Below, in pieces: positions 1-6,444 of a stretch of 9,496 bases of DNA (position 1 is the stretch's first letter; every line of letters begins with the position of its first letter). The notes under the pieces were generated by a model. The model saw nothing but the letters and a program-made list of their open reading frames with translations, was not told the DNA's origin and searched no databases. The stretch spans positions 1 to 9,496 of the forward strand of contig JANQXJ010000023.1 in NCBI GenBank assembly GCA_030729445.1. Direction: 5' to 3'. Both the position numbers and the translations under genes were made by a program. The stretch is from Limnohabitans sp. GTDB taxonomy: Bacteria; Pseudomonadota; Gammaproteobacteria; Burkholderiales; Burkholderiaceae_C.

Positions 1-821
1 GCGGCCAGGCCGCCATACAAGGGGCCCAGGTACAGACTGGCTGCCACGCGGCTGGCGCCCAAGACTTTTTGGCTAAAGCCATAAGCCCAATAGGCACCAA
101 TGCCCGGCAACAAGCCCGCAGCCACCACCAGCACCGTGGCCTGCAGGCTCCAGGCTGGGCGATCGGCCTGCCAGTACTCCCAGATGCTGAAGGGCAGCAA
201 GACCACCACACCCCCCATACAAATGGCAGCCAGGCGGGCTGTTGATCCCAAAGGCGTGGGCCACTTTTTTTGCAGCAAGGCAAATCCAGCCCAAGACACC
301 ATGGCCATCACAATCCAGCCGTCGCCCGCCACCCATTGCACTTGGCCCAGCGACAACCATTGGCCTTTGACCACCACATGGAACACCCCCGCCATGGCGA
401 TGAGCACACCCAGGCCTTGCCGCCACGAAAACCGTTCACCCAGCCACAACACGGCACCCAGCGCGATCAACACGGGTGAGGCTGAATAAATCAGGGCGAT
501 GTTCATGGCCGATGTGGTTTGTGCGCCTTCGTAGACCCAGGCCCCACAAATGAGCATGCCCAAAGTGCCCAATGCCAGGTAACGCCAGCCATGTTGCAGC
601 GTGCTGCGACGTTCGCGCCAAAGCTCGCTGCGTGCAAAGAAAGCCAAGATCAAACCGGCCAAGGCCCAACGGCCCAAGGCCAGCGTATGGGGCTCAATGA
701 TGCCGGGCGCTGACCGGGCCACGATGTAATTAACAGACCAAAGTGCAGGGGTGACCCACATCAGCCAAGAGGCAACGCGGTAGCGGGATTCAGGGGTTTG
801 AAGCATGGACATGGGCGTCAT
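1..821 (-). CDS. EamA/DMT-family permease, C-terminus cut by window edge
   Basis: Drug/metabolite transporter superfamily permease of the inner membrane; the substrate cannot be told from sequence. The frame stays open for 273 codons to the window edge; family members usually have about 290-300 residues, so only the last helix or so is missing. Hydrophobic helices run through the whole protein. The first EamA repeat covers roughly residues 18-150 and ends in the typical pattern IYSASPVLIALGAVLWLGER (111-130), with the conserved GER, followed by GLGVLIAMAGV. The second repeat starts near residue 165. Three in-frame ATGs (821, 812, 806) are possible starts and none has a clear Shine-Dalgarno, so the true start could be up to five residues further in. 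It lies just after the pckG terminator on the same strand, so it either has its own promoter or depends on readthrough. Family call is firm; substrate unknown. Confidence 0.9.
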   Translation of the reverse strand, partial: MTPMSMLQTPESRYRVASWLMWVTPALWSVNYIVARSAPGIIEPHTLALGRWALAGLILAFFARSELWRERRSTLQHGWRYLALGTLGMLICGAWVYEGAQTTSAMNIALIYSASPVLIALGAVLWLGERFSWRQGLGVLIAMAGVFHVVVKGQWLSLGQVQWVAGDGWIVMAMVSWAGFALLQKKWPTPLGSTARLAAICMGGVVVLLPFSIWEYWQADRPAWSLQATVLVVAAGLLPGIGAYWAYGFSQKVLGASRVAASLYLGPLYGGLA

Positions 822-830
822 TGTGCCGAC

Positions 831-866
831 AAGAAAAAACCGCCCCGGTTTGTGGCCGGGGCGGTT
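831..866 (-). terminator. Intrinsic terminator of pckG
   Basis: A perfect 11-bp stem (arms 838-848 and 856-866, AACCGCCCCGG/CCGGGGCGGTT) with a 7-nt loop. On the minus strand it is followed by a run of six T (839-834), then CTT. It begins about 40 nt after the pckG stop codon and points the right way for it. It ends only about 10 nt before the first possible start of the next gene. Confidence 0.9.
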
Positions 867-906
867 GCAAGGCAGAGCGCCGTTTGGGCGCTTGACCTGA
901 ATGGAT

Positions 907-2772
907 TTAAGCCAGACGCTTTTCCAGCCCAGCCTTGGTGTCCAGCAGGGCCTGGGGCAGGTGATAGCTCAGTTGCGCAAAGTGCTCGTCGTGCAGCTTG
1001 AACTCGGCTTGCCAGGCGGCTTTGTCGATGCTGGTCACGGCCTTGAACTGGTCCGCGTTGAATGCAATACCGTTCCAGTTGATTTCTGAATAGGTTGGGG
1101 CGACACCAAACATGGTCTCTTCTCCCTGAGCCTTACCTTCCAGGCGGTCAATCATCCACTTGAGCACGCGCATGTTGTCGCCGTAGCCGGGCCAGACAAA
1201 CGAGCCGTCTTCGCCCTTACGGAACCAGTTCACGCAGTACATGGCGGGCAACTTGTGGCCAGCGGCTTGCGCCTTAGCACCAGTGTCGAGCCAGTGCTGG
1301 AAGTAGTCGCTCATGTTGTAGCCGCAGAAAGGCAGCATCGCGAACGGGTCGCGGCGCACCACGCCTTGTGCGCCAAAGGCGGCCGCGGTGGTCTCAGAGC
1401 CCATGGTCGCGGCCATGTACACGCCCTCCTGCCAGCTGCGCGCTTCGGTGACCAAAGGCACGGTGGTCGAGCGGCGGCCACCGAACATGAAGGCGTCGAT
1501 CGGCACGCCCGCAGCGTCGTCCCAAGCGGGGTCGAGTGCGGGGTTGTTGGTCGCGGCCACGGTGAAGCGGGCGTTGGGGTGCGCGGCTTTGGCGCCGGTT
1601 TCCTTGGCAATCTGGGGTGTCCAGTCCTTGCCTTGCCAGTCGATCAGGTGATCGGGCAGTTTGCCGGTGTCTTTTTCCATGCCTTCCCACCACACGTCGC
1701 CGTCGTCTGTCAGGGCCACGTTGGTGAAGATCACGTCCTTGTGCAGGCTCAACATGCAGTTGGGGTTGGTCTTCATGTTGGTGCCGGGGGCCACGCCAAA
1801 GTAACCGGCTTCGGGGTTGATGGCGTACATCTTGCCGTCGGTGTGCGGCTTGACCCAGGCGATGTCGTCACCGATGGTGGTGACTTTCCAGCCGTCAAAC
1901 GCAGCGGGTGGCACCAGCATCGAGAAGTTGGTTTTGCCGCAAGCGCTGGGGAATGCCGCAGCCACGTGGTACTTTTTGCCTTCGGGGTTGGTCACCCCCA
2001 AAATCAGCATGTGCTCGGCCAACCAGCCCTGCTCGCGGCCCATGTTGGACGCGATGCGCAGCGCAAAGCACTTCTTGCCCAGCAGCGCGTTGCCGCCGTA
2101 GCCCGAACCATAAGACCAGATCTCGCGGGTCTCAGGGTAATGCACGATGTATTTGGTGGTCGGGTTGCAGGGCCAGCTGGTGGTGTCTTTTTCGCCCGCA
2201 GCCAAAGGTGCGCCCACGGTGTGCATGCAAGGCACGAACTCGCCGTCGGTGCCCAGCACGTCGAACACGGCCTTGCCCATGCGGGTCATGATTTTCTGGT
2301 TGACGGCAACATAAGCGCTGTCGGTCAGCTCGATGCCGATGTGGCTGATGTGCGAACCCAGAGGGCCCATCGAGAAAGGCACCACGTACATGGTGCGGCC
2401 GGCCATGCAGCCGTCAAACAGCGGGTTCAGGGTGGCGCGCATTTGCGCGGGTTCCATCCAGTTGTTGGTCGGGCCTGCGTCTTCTTTTTTGGCCGAGCAG
2501 ATGTAGGTGCGGTCTTCCACGCGGGCCACGTCTGAAGGGTCGGAGCAAGCCAAGTAAGAGTTGGCGCGCTTGGCAGGGTTGAGCTTTTTGAAGGTGCCAG
2601 CTGCCACCAGTTCGGCGCACAGGCGGTCGTATTCTTCTTGCGAACCGTCACACCAGTAAATGGTGGCTGGCTTGCACAAGGCGGCCATTTCGGCGACCCA
2701 GGCAATCAGCTTGGCGTTTTTGACGTAAGTGGGCGTATTGAGGGCCAGGCCCTGCATCACGGGTGAGTTCAT
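907..2772 (-). CDS. pckG: Phosphoenolpyruvate carboxykinase (GTP)
   Basis: Catalyses oxaloacetate + GTP to phosphoenolpyruvate + GDP + CO2, the entry step of gluconeogenesis from organic acids (cytosolic). The 621 residues match the usual length of the GTP-type enzyme. Visible motifs in order: CSAKKEDAGPTNNW (92-105); VPFSMGPLGSHISHIGIELT (131-150); the Mn-site lysine region GNALLGKKC (227-235) and histidine in AEHMLILG (H254); the P-loop FPSACGKTN (274-282), whose PSACGKT form with cysteine is diagnostic of GTP-type rather than ATP-type enzymes; the metal-binding GDD (301-303); FGGRRS (430-435); and the guanine-pocket segment FVWPGYGDN (525-533). The ATG at 2772 has a GGAG Shine-Dalgarno 8 nt upstream (complement of 2781-2784). 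The gene ends at a strong intrinsic terminator and is divergent from modA. No key residue appears to be lost. Confidence 0.98.
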   Translation of the reverse strand: MNSPVMQGLALNTPTYVKNAKLIAWVAEMAALCKPATIYWCDGSQEEYDRLCAELVAAGTFKKLNPAKRANSYLACSDPSDVARVEDRTYICSAKKEDAGPTNNWMEPAQMRATLNPLFDGCMAGRTMYVVPFSMGPLGSHISHIGIELTDSAYVAVNQKIMTRMGKAVFDVLGTDGEFVPCMHTVGAPLAAGEKDTTSWPCNPTTKYIVHYPETREIWSYGSGYGGNALLGKKCFALRIASNMGREQGWLAEHMLILGVTNPEGKKYHVAAAFPSACGKTNFSMLVPPAAFDGWKVTTIGDDIAWVKPHTDGKMYAINPEAGYFGVAPGTNMKTNPNCMLSLHKDVIFTNVALTDDGDVWWEGMEKDTGKLPDHLIDWQGKDWTPQIAKETGAKAAHPNARFTVAATNNPALDPAWDDAAGVPIDAFMFGGRRSTTVPLVTEARSWQEGVYMAATMGSETTAAAFGAQGVVRRDPFAMLPFCGYNMSDYFQHWLDTGAKAQAAGHKLPAMYCVNWFRKGEDGSFVWPGYGDNMRVLKWMIDRLEGKAQGEETMFGVAPTYSEINWNGIAFNADQFKAVTSIDKAAWQAEFKLHDEHFAQLSYHLPQALLDTKAGLEKRLA

Positions 2773-2796
2773 GGGGAGTGCTCCAAGTTTAAAAAT

Positions 2797-2836
2797 CGTT
2801 TTTTCAAAACCTCTGCGCAGGGGCTTTGAAAAAACG
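2797..2836. repeat. Long inverted repeat in the pckG leader
   Basis: Perfect 12-bp arms CGTTTTTTCAAA (2797-2808) and TTTGAAAAAACG (2825-2836) flank an inner stem (2810-2814 with 2819-2823, one G-T pair) around GCGC. The whole 40-bp element is nearly palindromic and starts about 12 bp upstream of the pckG Shine-Dalgarno. As RNA on the minus strand it would form a long hairpin followed by ATTTTT, so it could act as an attenuator or a leader-stabilising hairpin. As DNA it could be an operator. The structure is seen directly; its function is inferred. Confidence 0.75.
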
Positions 2837-2847
2837 GCTGTTGGGCT

Positions 2848-2877
2848 GAGATACTGAGGGGGGTGGGCACTTGAAAA
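2848..2877 (-). promoter_or_regulatory. Weak candidate sigma70 promoter for pckG
   Basis: Reading the minus strand, TTTTCA (complement of 2872-2877) is followed after 18 bp by TATCTC (complement of 2848-2853). Both hexamers are poor matches. The position is plausible, about 75 bp upstream of the start, and would put the inverted repeat 2797-2836 inside the transcribed leader. Treat as a guess. Confidence 0.25.
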
Positions 2878-2885
2878 CAGCGACC

Positions 2886-2902
2886 GTAACCATGCGGTAA
2901 CC
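2886..2902. repeat. Direct repeat GTAACC with 11-bp period
   Basis: GTAACC occurs at 2886-2891 and 2897-2902, exactly 11 bp apart (about one helical turn), in the pckG-modA divergent region. Such phased half-sites can be bound by tandem regulator subunits. No regulator can be named from the motif, and a 6-bp repeat can arise by chance. Confidence 0.4.
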
Positions 2903-2993
2903 AGCGGGCCTCGATTTTAGGGAGACTGCCTGTTTCGTGCCTGTCAGTTGGGCTGAAAACCCCTTTAAAACTATGCAAAAAAAACATGACATT

Positions 2994-3797
2994 ATGCGAG
3001 ATGCTGTGTGTCCAGGTTTTCTGGCCCAGAGGCGTTTGTGCTTGAAGGCGGTATTGGCTGCGTCATGGGCCGGGCCTTGGCTGGCCCATGCACAAAGCCC
3101 AACACGGGTCAAGATTGCCGCAGCCAGCAACCTGAAGTTTGTACTTGCTGACTTGACGAGCCAATACAGGCAACAAACTGGGATTCAGGTCGATGTGAAT
3201 TTGGGCGCATCTGGCAACTTGGCGCGGCAAATTTTGCAGGGCTTGCCGGTCGAGCAATTCATCTCGGCCGACGAGGCTTGGGTGGCCGAACTGGCCAAAG
3301 CCGGTCGCACGGTCGATGCGGGTCAGCGCTACGCCACGGGTCGCTTGGCGCTGATCGTGCCTAAAAATTCAGCACTGCCGCTGGCCCAAGGCTTGGCGGC
3401 GGTGGTCCGCGCCATGAAGGGGGGCGACAAATTCGCCATCGCCAACCCAGCGCTCGCCCCGTATGGTGTGGCGGCCGTTGAGGCTATGCAGCGTGCAGGT
3501 GTCGGGCCGCTGCCTGCAGGCCAGAAAGTGCTGGGCGACAACATCGGCCAGGCCACCCAGTTTGTGGCCACGGGCGCGGCGCAAGCGGGCATCACCGCGC
3601 TGGCGCTGGCGCAGGCCCCCGAGATCGCCAGCAGCTTGAAGGTCTTGCCGCTGACCGCCGACTTGCACGCCCCCTTGCACCAGCGCATGGTGCTGCTCAA
3701 GGGCGCGGGTGCGGCGGCGGCAAACTGGCATCGGTTTTTGCTCAGCCCACCAGCACAAGCGGTGTTTGTGCGGCACGGTTACGCCTTGCCGCAATAA
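2994..3797 (+). CDS. modA: Molybdate ABC transporter, periplasmic binding protein
   Basis: Binds molybdate (or tungstate) in the periplasm and delivers it to ModBC. From the ATG at 2994 the protein has 267 residues, normal for ModA. Residues 1-33 form a signal peptide: basic region, hydrophobic stretch LKAVLAASWAGPWL, and cleavage after AHA. Mature-domain landmarks are IAAASNL (41-47), GASGNLARQI (71-80), FISAD (89-93) and ANPALAPYGVAA (150-161), all typical of ModA anion-site and hinge regions. The basic region contains QRRLCLK, which resembles a twin-arginine (Tat) motif. The start is uncertain: in-frame alternatives are GTG 2937, ATG 2973 and GTG 3006, and none has a strong Shine-Dalgarno; 2994 gives the most usual signal peptide length. 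First gene of modABC; 46 bp separate it from modB. No convincing ModE box was seen. Confidence 0.93.
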   Translation: MRDAVCPGFLAQRRLCLKAVLAASWAGPWLAHAQSPTRVKIAAASNLKFVLADLTSQYRQQTGIQVDVNLGASGNLARQILQGLPVEQFISADEAWVAELAKAGRTVDAGQRYATGRLALIVPKNSALPLAQGLAAVVRAMKGGDKFAIANPALAPYGVAAVEAMQRAGVGPLPAGQKVLGDNIGQATQFVATGAAQAGITALALAQAPEIASSLKVLPLTADLHAPLHQRMVLLKGAGAAAANWHRFLLSPPAQAVFVRHGYALPQ

Positions 3798-3843
3798 TTA
3801 AGCCCAACACCCAGCACTTCCATTCGCCTGCAAACCCCACCCC

Positions 3844-4521
3844 ATGGATTGGTCCGCACTTCACGTTTCGCTCACTTTGGCGGTTTTGACCACACTGGCG
3901 CTGTTGCCCGTGGGCTTGGCCTTGGCACGCTGGCTGGCCGTGACCGCCTGGGCCGGGCGGCCGGTGGTCGAGGCTTTGCTGCTGTTGCCCTTGCTGCTGC
4001 CGCCCACGGTGATTGGCTTTTACTTTTTGGTGGCCTTTGGCCAGGGCAGCGCTTTGGGCGCGTGGCTGGCGGCCTCGGGCGTTCGTCTGGTGTTCACGCT
4101 CGAAGGCTTGCTGCTGGTGAGTGTGCTGGTCAACTTGCCCTTCATGGTGCAGCCGATTCAGCGCGCATTTGCGGCGGTGCCGCACAGCCTGCGCGAGGCG
4201 GCTTGGGTCTCGGGTTTGTCCACTTGGCAGACTTTTTGGCGCATCGAGTTGCCGCTGGCCTGGCCCGGTTTGCTGGCCGGTATGGCGCTCACAGTGGCGC
4301 ACACGCTGGGTGAGTTTGGCGTCGTGCTCATGGTGGGCGGCAACATCGAGGGCGAAACCCGCACCCTGTCGGTGTCGCTCTACGACAAGGTGCAAGGCAT
4401 GGATTTGCAGTCGGCCCATGTGATGGCGATGGCGCTGGTGGGCGTGTCGCTGCTGGCGTTGAGCCTGGTGCTGGCCTTTGACCGGGTGGGCCAGCGTGGC
4501 CGCGCCTTGCAGGAGCGCTGA
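3844..4521 (+). CDS. modB: Molybdate ABC transporter permease
   Basis: Inner-membrane permease that pairs as a dimer with ModC and receives molybdate from ModA. Its 225 residues are normal for ModB, with about five hydrophobic helices (near 8-28, 41-65, 86-104, 140-162 and 195-212). The cytoplasmic EAA loop that docks on the ATPase is clear: EAAWVSGLSTWQTFWRIELP (118-137), followed by LAWPGLLAG. The stretch LGEFGVVLMVGGNI (155-168) and then ETRTLSVSLYD are characteristic of molybdate and sulfate permeases. No obvious Shine-Dalgarno precedes the ATG at 3844, so translation may be weak or coupled to modA. The stop codon overlaps the start of modC by one base. A tungstate preference cannot be excluded from sequence, but the family call is secure. 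Confidence 0.95.
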   Translation: MDWSALHVSLTLAVLTTLALLPVGLALARWLAVTAWAGRPVVEALLLLPLLLPPTVIGFYFLVAFGQGSALGAWLAASGVRLVFTLEGLLLVSVLVNLPFMVQPIQRAFAAVPHSLREAAWVSGLSTWQTFWRIELPLAWPGLLAGMALTVAHTLGEFGVVLMVGGNIEGETRTLSVSLYDKVQGMDLQSAHVMAMALVGVSLLALSLVLAFDRVGQRGRALQER

Positions 4522-4523
4522 TG
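4511..4523 (+). promoter_or_regulatory. modC ribosome-binding site and TGATG stop-start overlap
   Basis: AGGAG (4511-4515) lies 5 nt before the ATG at 4521, inside the last codons of modB. The modB stop TGA (4519-4521) shares its A with the modC ATG. This arrangement fixes the modC start and points to translational coupling. Confidence 0.85.
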
Positions 4524-5684
4524 ACCGGCTTACAAGTGCAATTGCGCTCGGCCAGCCCCATTCGGCTGGAGGCCGAGTTTGACTGTGGCGCGGGCGAGTT
4601 GGTGGCACTGGTTGGCCCATCGGGCAGCGGCAAAACCAGCATGCTGCGCGCCATTGCCGGGCTGTGGACGCCCGCCGATGTGCAAGGCCACATTCGGGTG
4701 GAAGGCCAGGCTTGGCTGGACACGGCGGCGGGTGTGCAGCTCAGCCCGCAAGAGCGCCGCGCCGGCCTCGTGTTCCAGCATTACGCGCTGTTTCCGCACA
4801 TGACGGCGCAGGCCAATGTGGCGCTGGCCGCAGGGCCGGGCTGGTCGGGTGCCGATGTACAGACATTGCTGGCGCGGTTGGGGCTGGCAACGCTCAGCCA
4901 CCGCAGGCCCTCGCAACTGTCTGGCGGTCAGCAGCAGCGCGTCGCACTGGCGCGGGCGCTGGTACGGGTCATGCCGACACCCTCTTTGTCCTCAGCCCCT
5001 GCCCAATTGCCTGGCGTCTTGCTGCTGGACGAGCCCTTTTCTGCGGTGGACGCGCCCACGCGCCAGACGCTGTACCGCGAGCTGGCCGCTTTGCGCCAAA
5101 AGGTGTCGGTGCCCATGGTGCTGGTCACGCATGACCTGGCCGAGGCCCGCCGCCTGGCCGACCGGGTGGTGATTGTGGACGCAGGCCAGACCCTGCAAAC
5201 GGGCGAGCCCGCCCGCGTGTTTGCCAGTCCGCGCAACGCCCGGGTGGCCGAACTGGTAGGCATTCAAAACCACTTTGAAGGGCGCTTTGTGAAGGGTGAG
5301 GACGGTTGGGGGCGCTTGTGCTGGACGGATGCCTCTCAGCCCGAAGCTGGACTGGCCCTGACGGTGTTCGACAAAAACAAAATCGACGACGGCACCCGCG
5401 TGACCTGGGTGCTGAACGGTGAACAGGTGGACGTGATGGCCGACGGCCAGCAGCCCAGTCTGGCAGAGCCTGGCCACACCCGTTTGCGCTGCCAGTTGTT
5501 GGAGGTCTTGTCGCTGGGCGAAATCAGCCTGTGCACGCTCCGGCCCGAAGCCCTGCCCAGCCAAACCATCACCCTCAACCTGACCAGCCGACTGCTGCGG
5601 CGTCTGCAAGTGGGCGCTGGCGCATGGGTTCAGCTGCTGATTGCGCCGGCGGCGCTGCACATCATGCCGGTGCGGACAAAATAA
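4521..5684 (+). CDS. modC: Molybdate ABC transporter ATP-binding protein
   Basis: Cytoplasmic ATPase that powers molybdate import through ModB. Visible motifs: Walker A GPSGSGKTS (32-40), Q-loop in FQHYALFP (Q86), signature LSGGQQQR (133-140), Walker B VLLLDE (166-171), D-loop SAVD (174-177) and switch histidine in VTHD (H204). All catalytic residues are present. The C-terminal part (about 249-383) looks like a TOBE/Mop oxyanion-binding region, with the last Mop-like segment around LTSRLLRRLQVGAGAWVQLL (354-373). At 387 residues it is longer than many ModC proteins (E. coli 352). Part of the excess is a Pro/Ser-rich insertion (about 149-164) between the signature helix and Walker B, where relatives have only about five residues. 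Start fixed by AGGAG and the TGATG overlap with modB. The stop codon overlaps the terminator of the opposing small gene. Confidence 0.95.
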   Translation: MTGLQVQLRSASPIRLEAEFDCGAGELVALVGPSGSGKTSMLRAIAGLWTPADVQGHIRVEGQAWLDTAAGVQLSPQERRAGLVFQHYALFPHMTAQANVALAAGPGWSGADVQTLLARLGLATLSHRRPSQLSGGQQQRVALARALVRVMPTPSLSSAPAQLPGVLLLDEPFSAVDAPTRQTLYRELAALRQKVSVPMVLVTHDLAEARRLADRVVIVDAGQTLQTGEPARVFASPRNARVAELVGIQNHFEGRFVKGEDGWGRLCWTDASQPEAGLALTVFDKNKIDDGTRVTWVLNGEQVDVMADGQQPSLAEPGHTRLRCQLLEVLSLGEISLCTLRPEALPSQTITLNLTSRLLRRLQVGAGAWVQLLIAPAALHIMPVRTK

Positions 5685-5713
5685 AACCCGCAAAGCAAGG
5701 GCTGTTGCGGGTT
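5678..5713 (-). terminator. Intrinsic terminator of the minus-strand small membrane protein gene
   Basis: Perfect 9-bp arms AACCCGCAA (5685-5693) and TTGCGGGTT (5705-5713), extendable inward by AGC/GCT with a one-base bulge. On the minus strand the stem is followed by TTATTTTG, giving TTTTATTTT across the stem end, a good terminator tail. On the plus strand the hairpin directly follows the modC stop but is followed by GGGCGGG, so it is a poor intrinsic terminator for modC. The tail overlaps the modC stop codon. Confidence 0.8.
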
Positions 5714-5754
5714 GGGCGGGTGCAGCCTAGCGGCGCACCGGGGGCGGCAAAGCC

Positions 5755-5889
5755 TCAAGCCATGAACACGGCGATGAAGGCCAGCAGGAAAATCAGCACG
5801 GCACCAGCGGCCGGAATGATCACGGGAATGTGCTTGACCACGTTTTCAACGGGATCGTCGGATGTGTGAGAGTCGTTGTGAGCAGACAT
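5755..5889 (-). CDS. Small single-helix membrane protein, 44 residues, unknown function
   Basis: The family is not recognised. The protein has a short hydrophilic N-terminus rich in His, Asp and Ser (MSAHNDSHTSDDPVENVVKH) and one hydrophobic helix at about residues 21-43, ending in AVFMA at the C-terminus. The expected topology is a single membrane anchor. The ATG at 5889 has GGGG a few bases upstream as a weak Shine-Dalgarno. A good intrinsic terminator lies about 40 bp past the stop, which supports a real transcript ending here. It follows the thioesterase gene on the same strand after a gap of about 68 bp and may be co-transcribed. It resembles small helper subunits of membrane complexes only in general form. 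The same frame stays open further upstream, inside the thioesterase gene, but that part is not protein-like. Confidence 0.65.
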   Translation of the reverse strand: MSAHNDSHTSDDPVENVVKHIPVIIPAAGAVLIFLLAFIAVFMA

Positions 5890-5957
5890 GGTGTACCCCG
5901 AAAGAAGAATGGCCGTATTGTAGCCAAGCTCAGCTGGCGGGGCGCTGACAACCCGAC

Positions 5958-6368
5958 TCACATCAGGGCATAGGTGGTGCTGGCCCGAAAAACACTCTTG
6001 CCGTCGTCGGCGCCGGTCAAGTCGATCTCGCCAAAGGCCATGGCCTTGCCCGCCCGCAGCACCCGTGCGGTGACCAAGGCGTCTTGCTCGGACAGAGGCT
6101 TCATGAAGCTGCTCGACAGCTGCACCGTGCTGCAGGGGCGAAACTGCCCAAAGTGGTTGATCAGCGCCAGAACCATGGCCGTGTCGGCTGCGGCCATCAT
6201 GGCCTGCCCACACAACATGCCGCCCACCCGAGAGAGCTGATCGCTTTGCGGCAGGCGCAGGGTCACGCTGTCCGCATCAAAGCGTTCGACTTTCAGATTC
6301 AGCGCCTGCACCCAGGGGGCAAACAGGTCGGATAAAGATTGCTGCAGGGATTCGGTGGTGGTGCTCAT
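5958..6368 (-). CDS. PaaI-like hotdog-fold thioesterase
   Basis: Probable cytoplasmic acyl-CoA thioesterase of the PaaI/YbgC-like hotdog superfamily, hydrolysing an acyl- or aryl-CoA to the free acid. The 136 residues match a single hotdog domain. The conserved helix motif GGMLCGQAMMAAADTAMVLAL (49-69) shows the GG-x3-G-x7-DTA pattern with the candidate catalytic acid D62. It is followed by the strand STVQLSSSFMKPL (80-92), typical of the family, and a final strand RASTTYALM. The ATG at 6368 is preferred; a GTG two codons upstream (6374) is an alternative. No clear Shine-Dalgarno. The gene is divergent from the FAD oxidoreductase gene across about 76 bp and upstream of the 44-residue membrane protein. 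The substrate is not predictable. Confidence 0.85.
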   Translation of the reverse strand: MSTTTESLQQSLSDLFAPWVQALNLKVERFDADSVTLRLPQSDQLSRVGGMLCGQAMMAAADTAMVLALINHFGQFRPCSTVQLSSSFMKPLSEQDALVTARVLRAGKAMAFGEIDLTGADDGKSVFRASTTYALM

Positions 6369-6432
6369 GGCCACAGTTTAAACAGCGCAAAACGCCACCC
6401 TGAGCTGAGCCCCGGCAGCCCTTTGCCGTCTC

Positions 6433-6444
6433 TATACTGAAGGC
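6433..6444 (+). promoter_or_regulatory. Candidate -10 box placing transcription start at the ATG
   Basis: TATACT (6433-6438) matches the sigma70 -10 consensus in five of six positions and ends 6 bp before the ATG at 6445. Transcription would then begin at or within a base or two of the start codon, giving a leaderless or nearly leaderless mRNA. No good -35 hexamer is seen 16-18 bp upstream, and GAAGG (6439-6443) is too close to the ATG to work as a Shine-Dalgarno. Confidence 0.45.

Noticed and set aside
1255..2535. 426-codon open frame on the plus strand opposite pckG
   Set aside because: It lies entirely antisense to a textbook pckG. The translation is low-complexity (rich in His, Gly, Val, Arg) with no domain, as expected from the codon bias of a high-GC gene read backwards.
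2841..2957. TTGGGCTGA occurring twice in the pckG-modA gap (2841 and 2949 regions)
   Set aside because: Nine-base repeat with no regular spacing or symmetry; likely chance.
2963..2995. Possible modA promoter elements in the A/T-rich stretch, such as CATTAT
   Set aside because: No -35 and -10 pair with acceptable spacing could be supported, and no ModE-type palindrome was found.
3742..4620. 292-codon open frame on the minus strand opposite modA, modB and modC
   Set aside because: The product is Gln/His/Arg-rich without any fold-like pattern and spans three well-supported genes on the other strand; a shadow frame.
5755..6213. 152-codon minus-strand frame overlapping the thioesterase gene
   Set aside because: Only its last 44 codons look like a protein (the small membrane peptide). 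The upstream part is an out-of-frame shadow of the thioesterase.
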